Below, piece after piece: positions 17,231-26,075 of a stretch of 64,000 nucleotides of DNA (position 1 is its first letter; each line of letters opens with the position of its first letter). Both the position numbers and the translations under genes were made by a program. Source of the DNA: DTYU01 sp040756575 (GTDB lineage Bacteria > Bacillota > Desulfotomaculia > Desulfotomaculales > Ammonificaceae); NCBI GenBank assembly GCA_040756575.1, contig JBFLYP010000008.1:39525-103524 (forward strand), written 5' to 3'. The notes below the pieces were generated by a model that saw only the letters and a list, made by a program, of their open reading frames with translations, searched no databases and was not told the DNA's origin.

Positions 17231-18398
17231 ACGGTACATTGCACGCGATATGCAGGAAGCGGTTTCACTTATCAAACAGGATATGGGGCCGGAAGCGGTC
17301 ATTGTATCAAGCCGCCGCGTCCGCGGTAACGGGTTGTTGGGTTTTCTCACCCGCCAACTTGAAGTCACCGCCGCCATGGATGAGCCGGAGACAAAAAGAC
17401 TGGCCGGGTCGGCGGGAGAGAGGGGGGTTGTTCAGGCGGGAGGGCATGACGCCTTTACGCCTTTTGTCACACGCGGAGCTTCTTTATCTTCAGACCACCA
17501 GGTAATGCCGCCGCGAGATGCGGAGTTGAAGCGGGATCTTTCGGAAGTAAAAAGTTTGTTACACAGGTTATCGGGAAATGGTCATGCAGCTGCCAACGGG
17601 GGCTTGTTAAAGTGGCGACGGTTCTTTTCCGAAATGGAAGTTGAGGAGGAAATAATTACCGAGTTGATTGCTCCCTTGGAAAAGGATATGGCTCCGGACC
17701 ATCTGCAGCAGGATGAAGTCATAGAGGTATTGCTCTTGAACCGGATTACCCAAATGGTAGAACCTAATTACGGCGATAGCGGGGCAGCGCGGGTTGTTTT
17801 ATTCGTAGGCCCGACCGGAGTAGGGAAAACAACCACCCTGGCAAAATTAGCCGCCCAGTACCGGTTGTTTTACGAAAAGGATGTAACACTGGTAACCATC
17901 GATACGTACCGCATCGGTGCTGTAGAACAGTTAAAGTCTTATGCGGAAATTATCGGTATCCCCCTTGAGGTGGTAATGACTCCAGCGGAATTAAGCCAGG
18001 TTTTGCACAACCACGCGCATGCTGATTTCATCCTGATCGATAGTGCTGGAAGGCCCTCGAAGAATATCGAGCAGGTGCTTGAGCTGAAAAGGTTTATCGA
18101 TGCGATTACCCAGCCGCACGATGTTTACCTGGTTCTAAGCTGTAACACCAAATACCGGGACCTACTGAGGGTTGCGGAGGATTTCGGCCGGCTCAACTAC
18201 AACAAACTGATTTTTACGAAGCTCGATGAAACGGAAAGCCCGGGGGTAATTCTAAACCTGATTTACCGCCTTGGCCTCCCGGCCGTTTACGTAACAGACG
18301 GCCAAAGCGTTCCGGATGACATCGAATCGCTGTACCCGAAGAAAGTTGCCAAGTTGCTTTTAAAGGGAGGAGAGCGGAATGCTGGATCAGGCGCATAA
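17220..18398 (+). CDS. flhF: Flagellar SRP-type GTPase FlhF
   Basis: FlhF is a signal-recognition-particle-type GTPase that fixes the position and number of flagella together with FlhG. The 392 residues have the basic N-terminal domain (MRIKRYIARDMQEAVSLIKQ), a variable middle, and the NG domain with P-loop GPTGVGKTTT near 197, then DTYRIGAVEQLKSYA, DSAGR and TKLDET. ATG 17220 lies inside the end of flhA. The gene overlaps flhG by 20 bases. Confidence 0.95.
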   Translation: MRIKRYIARDMQEAVSLIKQDMGPEAVIVSSRRVRGNGLLGFLTRQLEVTAAMDEPETKRLAGSAGERGVVQAGGHDAFTPFVTRGASLSSDHQVMPPRDAELKRDLSEVKSLLHRLSGNGHAAANGGLLKWRRFFSEMEVEEEIITELIAPLEKDMAPDHLQQDEVIEVLLLNRITQMVEPNYGDSGAARVVLFVGPTGVGKTTTLAKLAAQYRLFYEKDVTLVTIDTYRIGAVEQLKSYAEIIGIPLEVVMTPAELSQVLHNHAHADFILIDSAGRPSKNIEQVLELKRFIDAITQPHDVYLVLSCNTKYRDLLRVAEDFGRLNYNKLIFTKLDETESPGVILNLIYRLGLPAVYVTDGQSVPDDIESLYPKKVAKLLLKGGERNAGSGA

Positions 18399-19254
18399 GC
18401 TCCGGAGCCTCGTCAACAGCATCCTGTCCTCTCCAATGAAGAGCAGCCGGGCGGCGGGGCCGCGGGTGATCGCGATTACAAGTGGAAAGGGCGGCGTCGG
18501 AAAAACCAGTCTGACGGTTAATTTGGGACTGGTGCTTGCGCGGTGGTCACGAAGGGTGTTGCTTTTCGACGCCGACCTGGGGCTCGCAAACATCGAAGTT
18601 ATGCTCGGGATTACGCCGGCCTATACGCTATACGAATTTCTATGCGGGGCAAAAAGCATAGAAGAAATCGTATTTTCCGGCCCCCATGGGTTACAAATCA
18701 TTTCGGGCGGTTCCGGAATACAGGAACTGGCCAATCTTGACAGCATCCAGCGTCAGAGAATCTTGGACATGCTCCCTTATTTAAGGACAAAGACAGACTT
18801 TGTGTTAGTAGACACCGGAGCGGGGATTTCCAGGAACGTCCTGGGCTTCGTTGCTGCTGCGGAGGAGGTGATCATGGTCATCACCCCGGAACCGACTTCG
18901 TTGACTGATGCCTACAGCCTTATCAAGGTTTTGGCCAGGTTCAAAGTGCATTCCGAAGCAAGGCTCATAGTTAACAGGGCACGAGACGAGAGGGAGGCGG
19001 CACAGGCTGCCCAGAAACTGCAGATGGTTTGCAGAAAATTTCTCGATTTTAACCTCAATTATCTCGGCGCGGTTCTCGAGGACGGGGTGGTAGGACAGGC
19101 GGTAAAGAACCAGCATCCGTTTGTACTGTTCCAGCCCTACTCTACCGCGGCACGGAACCTCAACCACGTTGCGCGTTGTTTAGTCGACGGGAAGGATTAT
19201 GCGCCGAAGGCGGCGGAGCGCTTTCTCGATCGGCTGTTGAGACTGTTTGGATGA
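18379..19254 (+). CDS. flhG: Flagellar number regulator FlhG (MinD-like ATPase)
   Basis: FlhG (YlxH) is a MinD/ParA-type ATPase that activates FlhF GTP hydrolysis. The 291 residues include the deviant Walker A TSGKGGVGKTSL near residue 34, DADLGLANIEVMLGI near 61 and a C-terminal amphipathic, Leu/Arg-rich tail (RFLDRLLRLFG) that probably binds the membrane. The ribosome site GGGAGGAG lies inside the end of flhF. Confidence 0.94.
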   Translation: MLDQAHKLRSLVNSILSSPMKSSRAAGPRVIAITSGKGGVGKTSLTVNLGLVLARWSRRVLLFDADLGLANIEVMLGITPAYTLYEFLCGAKSIEEIVFSGPHGLQIISGGSGIQELANLDSIQRQRILDMLPYLRTKTDFVLVDTGAGISRNVLGFVAAAEEVIMVITPEPTSLTDAYSLIKVLARFKVHSEARLIVNRARDEREAAQAAQKLQMVCRKFLDFNLNYLGAVLEDGVVGQAVKNQHPFVLFQPYSTAARNLNHVARCLVDGKDYAPKAAERFLDRLLRLFG

Positions 19255-19269
19255 GGAGGGAGAGGTTTG

Positions 19270-19926
19270 GTGACAAAAGAGCACGTTGGGCTGGCGGTTA
19301 ATCAGCATATCTTAGTGGCACTGGAAGACAGTGAAGACTTCTACGTATCTTCAGTTGAAGATATAACGGCTGAAGAGGTCTTCATTTCGCTGCCCTACCG
19401 GCGTCAAATGCCGCTGATGCTCTCACGCGGGGATCGTATTAAAGTCGAATTTTCCGGGGATAACGAGTGTTTTTCCTTTTTAACTACGGTTACCGGGCGC
19501 CGTGAAGAAGGGGTTCTCCTTTACAGCATTGCTTTTCCTGAGGAGATTAGACGAATCCAGCGGCGGCGTGACGTACGGCTTGCCGTTTTACTCGATGTTG
19601 CGTATGCTCCGCTGCCGGAAGGGGATGCAGCGGTGGTTTATCAAGAGTCCAAGGCCCTCGACCTAAGCGCCGGCGGCATCCGGTTGGTAACGGAGTACGA
19701 ATATCCCCCTGGAACCTTAATGCTCGTAAAATTCAGGCTGCCGATGCGGAAAGACTTCTTCGAGACGGTTGCTAAGGCCGAAGTCATCAGAACAGAAGCT
19801 GTTTTATTGGATAGAAAAAGGCTGTATCACCTCGGCCTAAAATTTCTCGATTTACCACAGGCCCATAAGGATAAGATTTTTAGCTTTATATTCTGGAAAA
19901 TGATGGAGCAAGCACGTTTAAAGTAG
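19270..19926 (+). CDS. PilZ-domain cyclic-di-GMP receptor, YcgR/FlgZ-like
   Basis: A two-domain protein of 218 residues: an N-terminal YcgR-like beta domain and a C-terminal PilZ domain. The PilZ signature is visible as RRRDVRL (RxxxR type) near residue 99 and DLSAGGIR (D/NxSxxG) near residue 134. Such proteins bind cyclic-di-GMP and slow or stop the flagellar motor. GTG 19270 is preferred to TTG 19267 by distance from GGAGGGAGAGG. Its place after flhG matches other clostridial operons. Confidence 0.88.
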   Translation: MTKEHVGLAVNQHILVALEDSEDFYVSSVEDITAEEVFISLPYRRQMPLMLSRGDRIKVEFSGDNECFSFLTTVTGRREEGVLLYSIAFPEEIRRIQRRRDVRLAVLLDVAYAPLPEGDAAVVYQESKALDLSAGGIRLVTEYEYPPGTLMLVKFRLPMRKDFFETVAKAEVIRTEAVLLDRKRLYHLGLKFLDLPQAHKDKIFSFIFWKMMEQARLK

Positions 19927-20056
19927 CCTTGACCAGAGAAACAGGCTTTCGAAAGAACATAACAATTGCGACTCCAAAGGCAGCGAGTTCTAATACCAAC
20001 TATTTTGGGCATCAAAAGGGGGACTGAGGTCGAGGGGTGGAAGCCATATTTGGGGG

Positions 20057-20130
20057 ATCGTTCACGAGAATGAAGCGTCGCCACCGGGAATGCAAATGAT
20101 TTAATTGCTTGTGCTTCAGTCTTTTATAAA
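20057..20130 (+). repeat. Dispersed element, copy 2 of 3, before the flagellar sigma gene
   Basis: Matches 9530-9600 through TCGTTCACGA, GCGTCGCCACCGGGAA, TTAATTGCTTG and CTTTTATAAA. The palindrome of copy 1 is decayed here. It again leads directly into a GAACNNN array. Confidence 0.6.
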
Positions 20131-20131
20131 C

Positions 20132-20186
20132 AAACGCAGAACGCAGAACGGACCCTAAAGGTCTGTCAGTATAAGGTTAAACGTCT
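20132..20186 (+). repeat. GAACNNN heptad array with hairpin, before the sigma gene
   Basis: AACGCAGAACGCAGAACG units lead to the hairpin CGGACC-CTAAA-GGTCTG (20149-20165), in which the outer pair is G-T. The array ends about 25 bases before the sigma factor start. Confidence 0.7.
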
Positions 20187-20209
20187 ATTTTTCAGGGGAG
20201 GAGGCTTGT

Positions 20210-20977
20210 ATGGCGGTGGAAGAAGCCTGGCACGAATACAAGGTCAACGGGAAGTCTACTGCACGCGAGGAGTTGATCGTCAAGCACCTACCGCTGGTTA
20301 AACAGTTGGCTGGACGTCTTGCTGTGCGTTTGCCGCCGTGGATAAGCCAAGAGGACCTTGAAAGTGCGGGAGTGTTTGGCCTGATGTCTGCGATCGAGCG
20401 TTTCAACCCCTCTCACGGTACCGACTTTGAGGCGTATGCTTACAGGCGGGTAAGGGGGGCGATGCTGGACGAGGTTCGCCGGTTGACGTGGTTGCCGCGA
20501 AGCCTCTGGCAACGCATGCAGGAGGTCAACACAGTGCGTGAAGAGCTTGAGAAGAAAAGCGGCCAGCGGCCGTCCGACGACGAATTAGCCAAGGTATTGG
20601 GAATTACATCAGTAGAATTGGCGAGGGTAACTTCATATTTCCATGCCGTGTGCCCCACCTCCCTGGAAGATGCAGTGAACGTACACAACGGGAGCCAGTT
20701 GTCCTGGACCGAGTTGATTGAGGATCCCTTAAGCCCTGACCCGTTAGAGGTGCTCTGCCGGAACGACGACCGCTCAATTTTGGAAGAAGCAATAGCCTGT
20801 CTCGATGAAAAGCTGAAGCTTGTACTGGCGCTGTACTACCAGGAAGGGCTTACCCTAAAGGAAATCGGCCGCGTCATTAACGTCTCTGAATCCCGTGTTT
20901 GTCAGCTCCATGCGAAAGCAATCAAAAGGCTACGGGAGTTAATGGCTGCGTTGAGCGAGACAGGAGGGGGTCGTTAA
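20210..20977 (+). CDS. fliA: Flagellar RNA polymerase sigma factor FliA/SigD
   Basis: Sigma-28 type factor that directs transcription of late flagellar and chemotaxis genes. The 255 residues carry region 2 (ELIVKHLPLVKQLAGRLA, then DLESAGVFGLMSAIERFNP and AYAYRRVRGAMLDEVRRL), a region 3 and region 4 with an HTH (LTLKEIGRVINVSESRVCQL). ATG 20210 follows GGGGAGGAGG. It is preceded by a repeat-filled gap of 283 bases, which probably holds its own leader. The stop codon overlaps the next start (TAATG). Confidence 0.95.
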   Translation: MAVEEAWHEYKVNGKSTAREELIVKHLPLVKQLAGRLAVRLPPWISQEDLESAGVFGLMSAIERFNPSHGTDFEAYAYRRVRGAMLDEVRRLTWLPRSLWQRMQEVNTVREELEKKSGQRPSDDELAKVLGITSVELARVTSYFHAVCPTSLEDAVNVHNGSQLSWTELIEDPLSPDPLEVLCRNDDRSILEEAIACLDEKLKLVLALYYQEGLTLKEIGRVINVSESRVCQLHAKAIKRLRELMAALSETGGGR

Positions 20978-21390
20978 TGCTTATTTTGCTCACGTGCATC
21001 TTGGTAGTGGTTTTGTTATCATTTTTTGGGGGATTCTTCTGGTTCCTCTACCGTTACAAACGGCAGCAGGATTTTGCCGCCCGAATTCAGGAAGCGGTTA
21101 CGGTCGAGGAACTCGATCTAGAGGGTCGCTTAATTAATATCGAAAACAAAATAGAAACCCTAACCAATATTTGTCTTGAGCTAAAGGGGCGGTTACATTG
21201 GCTCGAACAACAGGTGGGAGTTATCGTCAACCGACAGGTACGGGCAGGGAGCCAGATCAGCGCCTATGAGGCGGTTTACAAGGCATACGATCAAGGGAAG
21301 AGATTAACGGACCTCGCGAGGGAATTCGGGCGGGGCAAGGGGGAGATAGAGCTCATACTGAATCTAAGGCGAATCAGAAAGGAGGGGTAA
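20977..21390 (+). CDS. SwrB-like membrane coiled-coil protein (DUF6115 type)
   Basis: A 137-residue protein with an N-terminal membrane helix (residues ~2-22), a coiled-coil stretch (residues ~45-80) and a C-terminal HTH-like segment (AYKAYDQGKRLTDLAREFG with GRGKGEIELILNL). This matches the protein that follows sigD in Bacillus subtilis (SwrB), which promotes flagellar basal-body maturation. Function here is inferred from layout and position. ATG 20977 shares a base with the sigma stop codon. Confidence 0.75.
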   Translation: MLILLTCILVVVLLSFFGGFFWFLYRYKRQQDFAARIQEAVTVEELDLEGRLINIENKIETLTNICLELKGRLHWLEQQVGVIVNRQVRAGSQISAYEAVYKAYDQGKRLTDLAREFGRGKGEIELILNLRRIRKEG

Positions 21391-21391
21391 C

Positions 21392-22138
21392 ATGCTGCGC
21401 GGGCTTTACACCTCGGCTTCAGGGTTGAATCTGCAACAGACGGCAATCGACGTTGTCGCGAATAATATCGCCAACCTTTCGACTACAGGTTTTAAACTCG
21501 ATCGTCTCCGTGTCGGGAGTTTCCCTTCGATTCTCCTCTGGCGCCTGGAAGCGGGAAAACGGGCTGAGCCCGTCGGGGTAACCTGCTACGGGGCCCTTGC
21601 TGAGGCCGTGACCACTGATTTTCGGGAGGGGCCGCTTCAAAACACAGGTGTCTTACGGGACGTGGCATTGATGGGTCAAGGTTTTTTAGTGGCTGAGACG
21701 CCAGCCGGAGAACGCTATTTTAGAGGAGGTACATTATTCCTAAACGGTGACGGCTTTCTCACTACCGGCAGCGGTGACAAAGTCCTTGGCGAGAACGGGC
21801 CGATTACCCTGGATAGCGGTGACTTCAGAATCTACGAAGACGGTACAATCGCCGTTAAAGGAAAGCCGGTAGACAAGTTGCGGTTGGTTGATTTCAAGGA
21901 TAAGAGCGGACTGGTTAAGGAAGGACGAAATTACTTCCGGTCTGACGGCTCCGTACCGGTTGCTGCATCCGGAACAGTGGTCCGACAGGGATTTCTTGAG
22001 GGGTCAAACGTGGACATAGCTGAGGAAATGGCAAAGCTTATCGTGGGTCTGCGTGCTTATCAGTTCAGCCAGCGGGCTTTCCGAACGCATGACGAGCTCT
22101 TGGGAAAAGCAGTCAATCAGGTAGGAAAGGTGCGTTAG
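21392..22138 (+). CDS. flgG: Flagellar rod protein of the FlgF/FlgG family
   Basis: A distal-rod-type protein of 248 residues with VVANNIANLSTTGFK near residue 22 and the C-terminal SNVDIAEEMAKLIVGLRAYQFSQRAF. Bacillus relatives (FlhO, FlhP) come as a pair; only one copy is seen here, so it may serve alone as the distal rod. GGAGGGG overlaps the end of the previous gene. It could equally be named FlgF. Confidence 0.85.
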   Translation: MLRGLYTSASGLNLQQTAIDVVANNIANLSTTGFKLDRLRVGSFPSILLWRLEAGKRAEPVGVTCYGALAEAVTTDFREGPLQNTGVLRDVALMGQGFLVAETPAGERYFRGGTLFLNGDGFLTTGSGDKVLGENGPITLDSGDFRIYEDGTIAVKGKPVDKLRLVDFKDKSGLVKEGRNYFRSDGSVPVAASGTVVRQGFLEGSNVDIAEEMAKLIVGLRAYQFSQRAFRTHDELLGKAVNQVGKVR

Positions 22139-22301
22139 CCTTTATTTCTATTTTATTTTATACTTTATATAGTAAAGGGAGTCCCCGCATCGACTTCTTT
22201 GGCTTAAAAATCCTCCAGTTTCCGTTTTCTTGAATTGAGTGCTGGGGAGGCCGTTTAAGTTTCAGGCAGGGTTTTGCAGCAGTTTCTTAGGAGGAAGTAC
22301 G

Positions 22302-22823
22302 TTGGTTGAAGCAGTAAAATCGGCATTGCTGGATTGTCCGTGTGAAATTCAGGTTGGTATCGCGGACTTGAAGGTTGGCAGGGAGCCGGTAGTTTTAATT
22401 ACCCTGGGGCTTGGGTCGTGCGTGGGGGTTACGTTGTACGACCCGGTTCAAAAGGTCGGCGGCCTTCTTCACATAATGTTGCCCAGGATGTCCGATTTCA
22501 CGAGAGGGGACGCAAAACCGGCAAAGTTTGCCGATACAGGCGTACCGCTCCTGCTTAAGGAGGTCCTGAAGTTGGGAGCCAACCGCCGCTTTCTTCAAGC
22601 CAAAATCGCAGGCGGCGCACAGATGTTCAGCGGTCTTGACAAGGGTTTCCTGTTGGACATAGGGAGCCGGAACGTTGATTCTGTTCGAAACGCGTTGAGA
22701 GATTTGGGGATCAAGATTACGGCCGAAGACGTAGGAGGGAAGCACGGCCGAACAATGATGCTGTACACTGCAACCGGCCGGGTAGTTATTAAGATGCTTG
22801 GTACTCAAACGAAGGAGATCTGA
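22302..22823 (+). CDS. cheD: Chemoreceptor glutamine deamidase CheD
   Basis: CheD deamidates receptor glutamines and binds CheC, raising CheC phosphatase activity. The 173 residues contain the catalytic cysteine in LGLGSCVGVTLYDP, the catalytic histidine in GGLLHIMLP, and KFADTGVPLLL and KIAGGAQMF motifs. TTG 22302 follows the good site TAGGAGGAAG. A frame from 22239 is longer but unlike the family. The AT-rich stretch 22140-22180 before it could hold a promoter, though I see no clear boxes. Confidence 0.93.
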   Translation: MVEAVKSALLDCPCEIQVGIADLKVGREPVVLITLGLGSCVGVTLYDPVQKVGGLLHIMLPRMSDFTRGDAKPAKFADTGVPLLLKEVLKLGANRRFLQAKIAGGAQMFSGLDKGFLLDIGSRNVDSVRNALRDLGIKITAEDVGGKHGRTMMLYTATGRVVIKMLGTQTKEI

Positions 22824-22824
22824 G

Positions 22825-23604
22825 ATGGATTTCGAGACTTTCAGGCGCAAGGTGCACAGCACGTTTAATGTAGACCTTGCCGGTTATAAGGAGGCACAGC
22901 TTAAACGTCGGACCGGCAACCTTATGTCACGGCGCGGGATAACGGATTACCTGACATATTATCACCTTTTAAAACAGGACCCGCATGCTTTTGAAGAGTT
23001 TATGGACTATCTTACGATAAATGTCACCGAGTTTTTCCGTGACCCGGGGATGTTTGAATTGCTTGAGAAAAATGTCCTCCCGGAACTTTTAGCAAGACGT
23101 TCGTTTCTCAGGATCTGGAGCGCTGCATGTTCGAACGGTGCAGAGCCATATTCGGTAGTAATGATTCTCGAGGACCTTGCACCCGGCTGCCATTACCGGA
23201 TTGAAGCGACCGATATAGATAAAAAGATACTTGAGGCGGCGAGGAAAGGTTTGTATCCGGCGGATCTACTCAAGAACGTATCTCCGGTTCGGAAAGAGAA
23301 GTACTTCCGGGAACAGAACGGGTTCTTTGTATTTGACGAAAAATTCAGGCGGAGGGTGAACTTCAGGAGTCACGATTTGCTGAAGGATCCCTATGTTACA
23401 GGTTTAGACTTAATCCTTTGCCGAAACGTTCAGATATATTTTACAAGGGATACCCAGCACAGGGTCATAAAACAGCTCAGCGAGTCTTTAAACCCGGGAG
23501 GTTATCTTTTCATCGGGTCAAGCGAGACCATTTTGCATTATCGGGAATTGAACTTGGAAAAAAGGCCTTTCTCTTTTTACCGGAAGGTCGAAGCCCGTTC
23601 TTAA
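22825..23604 (+). CDS. cheR: Chemotaxis protein methyltransferase CheR
   Basis: CheR methylates glutamates of chemoreceptors using S-adenosylmethionine. The 259 residues have the N-terminal helical domain (LMSRRGITDYLTYYHLL), NVTEFFRDPGMFE, the SAM site IWSAACSNGAEPYS, DIDKKILEAARKG and the late motif DLILCRNVQIYF (usually CRNV-IYF). ATG 22825 is a single base after the cheD stop. Length is typical. Confidence 0.95.
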   Translation: MDFETFRRKVHSTFNVDLAGYKEAQLKRRTGNLMSRRGITDYLTYYHLLKQDPHAFEEFMDYLTINVTEFFRDPGMFELLEKNVLPELLARRSFLRIWSAACSNGAEPYSVVMILEDLAPGCHYRIEATDIDKKILEAARKGLYPADLLKNVSPVRKEKYFREQNGFFVFDEKFRRRVNFRSHDLLKDPYVTGLDLILCRNVQIYFTRDTQHRVIKQLSESLNPGGYLFIGSSETILHYRELNLEKRPFSFYRKVEARS

Positions 23605-23941
23605 TCAGGGGAGTCATTCACGACGATTTTATCGTCGCCACCGGGAAATGAAAATGCATTAGGGGAAGGAGGCGGCGTTGCCTGTTTCAGCTCCAAGCGA
23701 ACACTTGAGACGCGCGGCAACCAAACTCGGGCGACGATGAGCGGCGGAGGCGGGTCTGCGGCCACGGACGGCCGCAGAGGGCAATCGAGGCAGGGAGGCC
23801 GAGTTTGCCCGGTGCCCGCCGGAGCGCGAGGAGGAGCGCAAAGTTTGGTCCGCGCGGCGAACGTGTGAGCGGGAGCGAAACAAGCCGAGACAGCCGCCGG
23901 CGTTAGTGATAACTGGCCATTTTCGGAGGAGGGTATTCTGC
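23605..23941. other. Structured GC-rich gap between cheR and cheC
   Basis: No gene is seen in these 337 bases. They begin with the third copy of a dispersed element and continue with a GC-rich block (about 23690-23900) full of inverted repeats. Examples are ACCAAACT near 23719 with AGTTTGGT near 23844, flanked by CGCGCGG and CGCGCGG-like arms, and GCGGCC with GGCCGC around 23758-23775. Confidence 0.55.
23611..23660 (+). repeat. Dispersed element, copy 3 of 3, before cheC
   Basis: Shares GAGTCATTCACGACGAT-TTT-ATCGTCGCCACCGGGAAAT with the first halves of 9530-9600 and 20057-20130. The 7-bp stem CGACGAT/ATCGTCG replaces the uninterrupted palindrome of copy 1. No GAACNNN array follows. Confidence 0.55.
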
Positions 23942-24547
23942 TTGGACCAGTACGTTGACATGCTTAAGGAAGTGGGCAATATCGGTATTGGTAACGCCGC
24001 CACTGCGCTTGCCGAACTTCTTTCTTCCAAAATAAAGATGACGGTACCGCGGACCGATTTTGTTCCTGTTGAAGAAGTCTTCATTAGGGTGGGAAGGGTT
24101 GAGGAGCTCGTAGCCGCCGTGATGCTTCGCGTGGACGGAGATCTGTCCGGGACTGTCTTATTCGTTTTCAACGAAGCAAGTGCGCTGAAGCTTATTATAC
24201 AGATTTTAGGGCAACCGGTGGCAACGATTCAGGAAATCGGCGAAATGGAGGAATCGATGCTGATGGAGGTAGGGAACGTTCTGATGGGTTCGTTCCTGAA
24301 TGCCATCAGCGCAATGACCCAGTTTACTATTATTCCGGCAGTGCCGCTCTTTACCTTTGACATGCTGGGGTCTGTTGTTAACAGTTCGCTTTTGGGAACG
24401 GGAATGGTACAAGATAAGGTGCTGCTCATCGAGACGTGTCTATCACAGGAAGGGAATGGGGTTTATGGAAACCTCCTGTTTTTCTTTGATATTGGTTCGC
24501 TTGATGCGCTGTTAAGCGTGTTACAAACCCAGTTGGAGAGTATTTAG
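23942..24547 (+). CDS. cheC: CheY-P phosphatase CheC
   Basis: CheC removes phosphate from CheY and partners CheD. The 201 residues hold two copies of the active-site pattern (D/S)xxxExxN with a downstream Pro. The first is in DMLKEVGNIGIGNAATALAE, the second in EESMLMEVGNVLMGSFLNA. TTG 23942 follows GGAGGAGGG; an upstream frame from 23906 runs into the GC-rich gap. Being longer than CheX, it fits the CheC class I layout. Confidence 0.92.
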   Translation: MDQYVDMLKEVGNIGIGNAATALAELLSSKIKMTVPRTDFVPVEEVFIRVGRVEELVAAVMLRVDGDLSGTVLFVFNEASALKLIIQILGQPVATIQEIGEMEESMLMEVGNVLMGSFLNAISAMTQFTIIPAVPLFTFDMLGSVVNSSLLGTGMVQDKVLLIETCLSQEGNGVYGNLLFFFDIGSLDALLSVLQTQLESI

Positions 24548-24561
24548 GGAGGGTGGTTCTT

Positions 24562-24939
24562 GTGCTCAAACGCGTTTTGATTGTCGATGACGCTGCCTTT
24601 ATGCGGATGATGATCAAAAATATCATTACCAAAAACGGGTACGAGGTTGTGGGCGAAGCGGAAAACGGCGCGGTTGCAGTTGAGCTTTATAAGCAACTCA
24701 AGCCCGACCTGGTAACGATGGACATCACCATGCCCGAAATGGACGGCATTGCAAGTGTCAGGGCAATCAGAGCTGTTGACCCGCGCGCCAATATAATCAT
24801 GGTCAGTGCAATGGGGCAGCAGGCAATGGTAATGGAAGCCATCCAGGCGGGAGCAAAGGACTTTATCGTAAAACCCTTCCAGCAGGAACGAATCTTGCAG
24901 GCAATGGAACGAGTACTGGCGAGGGCGACACACAATTAA
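24562..24939 (+). CDS. cheY: Chemotaxis response regulator CheY
   Basis: Single receiver domain of 125 residues that carries the signal from CheA to the switch. The acidic pair is in VLIVDDAAFMRMM, the phosphorylated Asp in LVTMDITMPEMDG (residue ~54), the Ser/Thr in IMVSAMGQ and the Lys in DFIVKPF. GTG 24562 is chosen because GGAGGG lies seven to nine bases before it; GTG 24553 is inside that site. Confidence 0.95.
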   Translation: MLKRVLIVDDAAFMRMMIKNIITKNGYEVVGEAENGAVAVELYKQLKPDLVTMDITMPEMDGIASVRAIRAVDPRANIIMVSAMGQQAMVMEAIQAGAKDFIVKPFQQERILQAMERVLARATHN

Positions 24940-25013
24940 GGGGACCTCGCGGACTTTCTCAGGCCGTTGTCATTTTGATTTTAGGAAGAAAGTTTGCAAG
25001 GTTACTTTTTGTC

Positions 25014-25029
25014 AACCGCGGATGCGGTT
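25014..25029 (+). other. Small hairpin between cheY and fliM
   Basis: AACCGC-GGAT-GCGGTT forms a perfect 6-bp stem in the 143-base gap before fliM. It lacks a following T-run, so it is not a terminator. It may stabilise the leader. Confidence 0.35.
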
Positions 25030-25082
25030 AACCCAGGTGCCGTGAGGGAACTTTTAACAGCTTCCGAAACGAGGTGATCAAA

Positions 25083-26075
25083 GTGTCTGAAATCTTGTCG
25101 CAAGACGAGATAGACGCTTTATTAACCGCGCTGTCTACCAAGCAGATTAAGCCTGAAGAGCCTCAAGCTGTATTAGCGGCTCCGAGCTTAAAAAAGTACG
25201 ATTTCCGCCGCCCGAATAAGTTTTCGAAAGATCAGTTGCGCACTTTGCATATCCTGCACGAAAACCTTGCAAGGATCCTTTCCGGTTTTCTTTCCGGATA
25301 CCTCCGGACCAATATCACCATTACCGTCAGTTCCGTTGAACAATTTACTTTTGACGACTTCATTCGTTCTTTGCCCATGCCGACTCTGCTCACGGTATTT
25401 AGTCTCAAACCGCTGAAGGGCATGGCGGTGATAGAAACAAACCTGCACTTTCTATTTCCCGTGATAGACCTGCTGTTTGGCGGACCAGGGGAAATGCCGA
25501 AAAAAATCCGGGCACTCACGGATATTGAGATTTCGGTTGCGAAAAAATTGAGTTCAAAGATTTTAGAAAACTTAGCCTTTGCGTGGTCCGACGTTTTCCC
25601 CGTAACGCCGGAAATAGAGGCCGTGGAAACCAACCCGCGCTTGCAGCAAGTGATTTCTCCGAGTGAAGTGGTAGCGGTGATAAACTGCTCGACAATAATC
25701 GGAACCGGTGCCCGCGGTGTAATCAATCTTTGTCTGCCGCAAGTTACTCTTGAACCCGTTTTGGCGCAGCTTTTGACCCACTACCACTGCCGGTCCGGTG
25801 AGTCAAAGGATGACTCGGCGGAAAAAGAACTTATGTATTGGGTTAACCAGATGCCGGTAGATTTTACAGTTATAACGGGGAAGACAGAGATCACGGTGCG
25901 GGATTTTCTGAACCTTGAGGTGGGGGACGTATTACCGCTTGACCGTGGTGTGAACCAGGATATGGATATATATGTAGGCCGCCAGTTAAGGTATAAGGGT
26001 CAAGCAGGGACAATAGGACGTTATCTCGGTGTCCAGATTACTTCGCTGACAGAGGGAGGTGACCTTATTGGCTGA
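25083..26075 (+). CDS. fliM: Flagellar motor switch protein FliM
   Basis: FliM binds CheY-P and forms the middle of the C-ring. The 330 residues start with the CheY-binding peptide SEILSQDEIDALLTAL, followed by the CheC-like middle domain and a C-terminal SpoA domain (TEITVRDFLNLEVGDVLPLD, YVGRQLRYKGQAG). The site GAGGTGA precedes GTG 25083; GTG 25074 would overlap it. It overlaps fliY by eight bases. Confidence 0.96.
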   Translation: MSEILSQDEIDALLTALSTKQIKPEEPQAVLAAPSLKKYDFRRPNKFSKDQLRTLHILHENLARILSGFLSGYLRTNITITVSSVEQFTFDDFIRSLPMPTLLTVFSLKPLKGMAVIETNLHFLFPVIDLLFGGPGEMPKKIRALTDIEISVAKKLSSKILENLAFAWSDVFPVTPEIEAVETNPRLQQVISPSEVVAVINCSTIIGTGARGVINLCLPQVTLEPVLAQLLTHYHCRSGESKDDSAEKELMYWVNQMPVDFTVITGKTEITVRDFLNLEVGDVLPLDRGVNQDMDIYVGRQLRYKGQAGTIGRYLGVQITSLTEGGDLIG

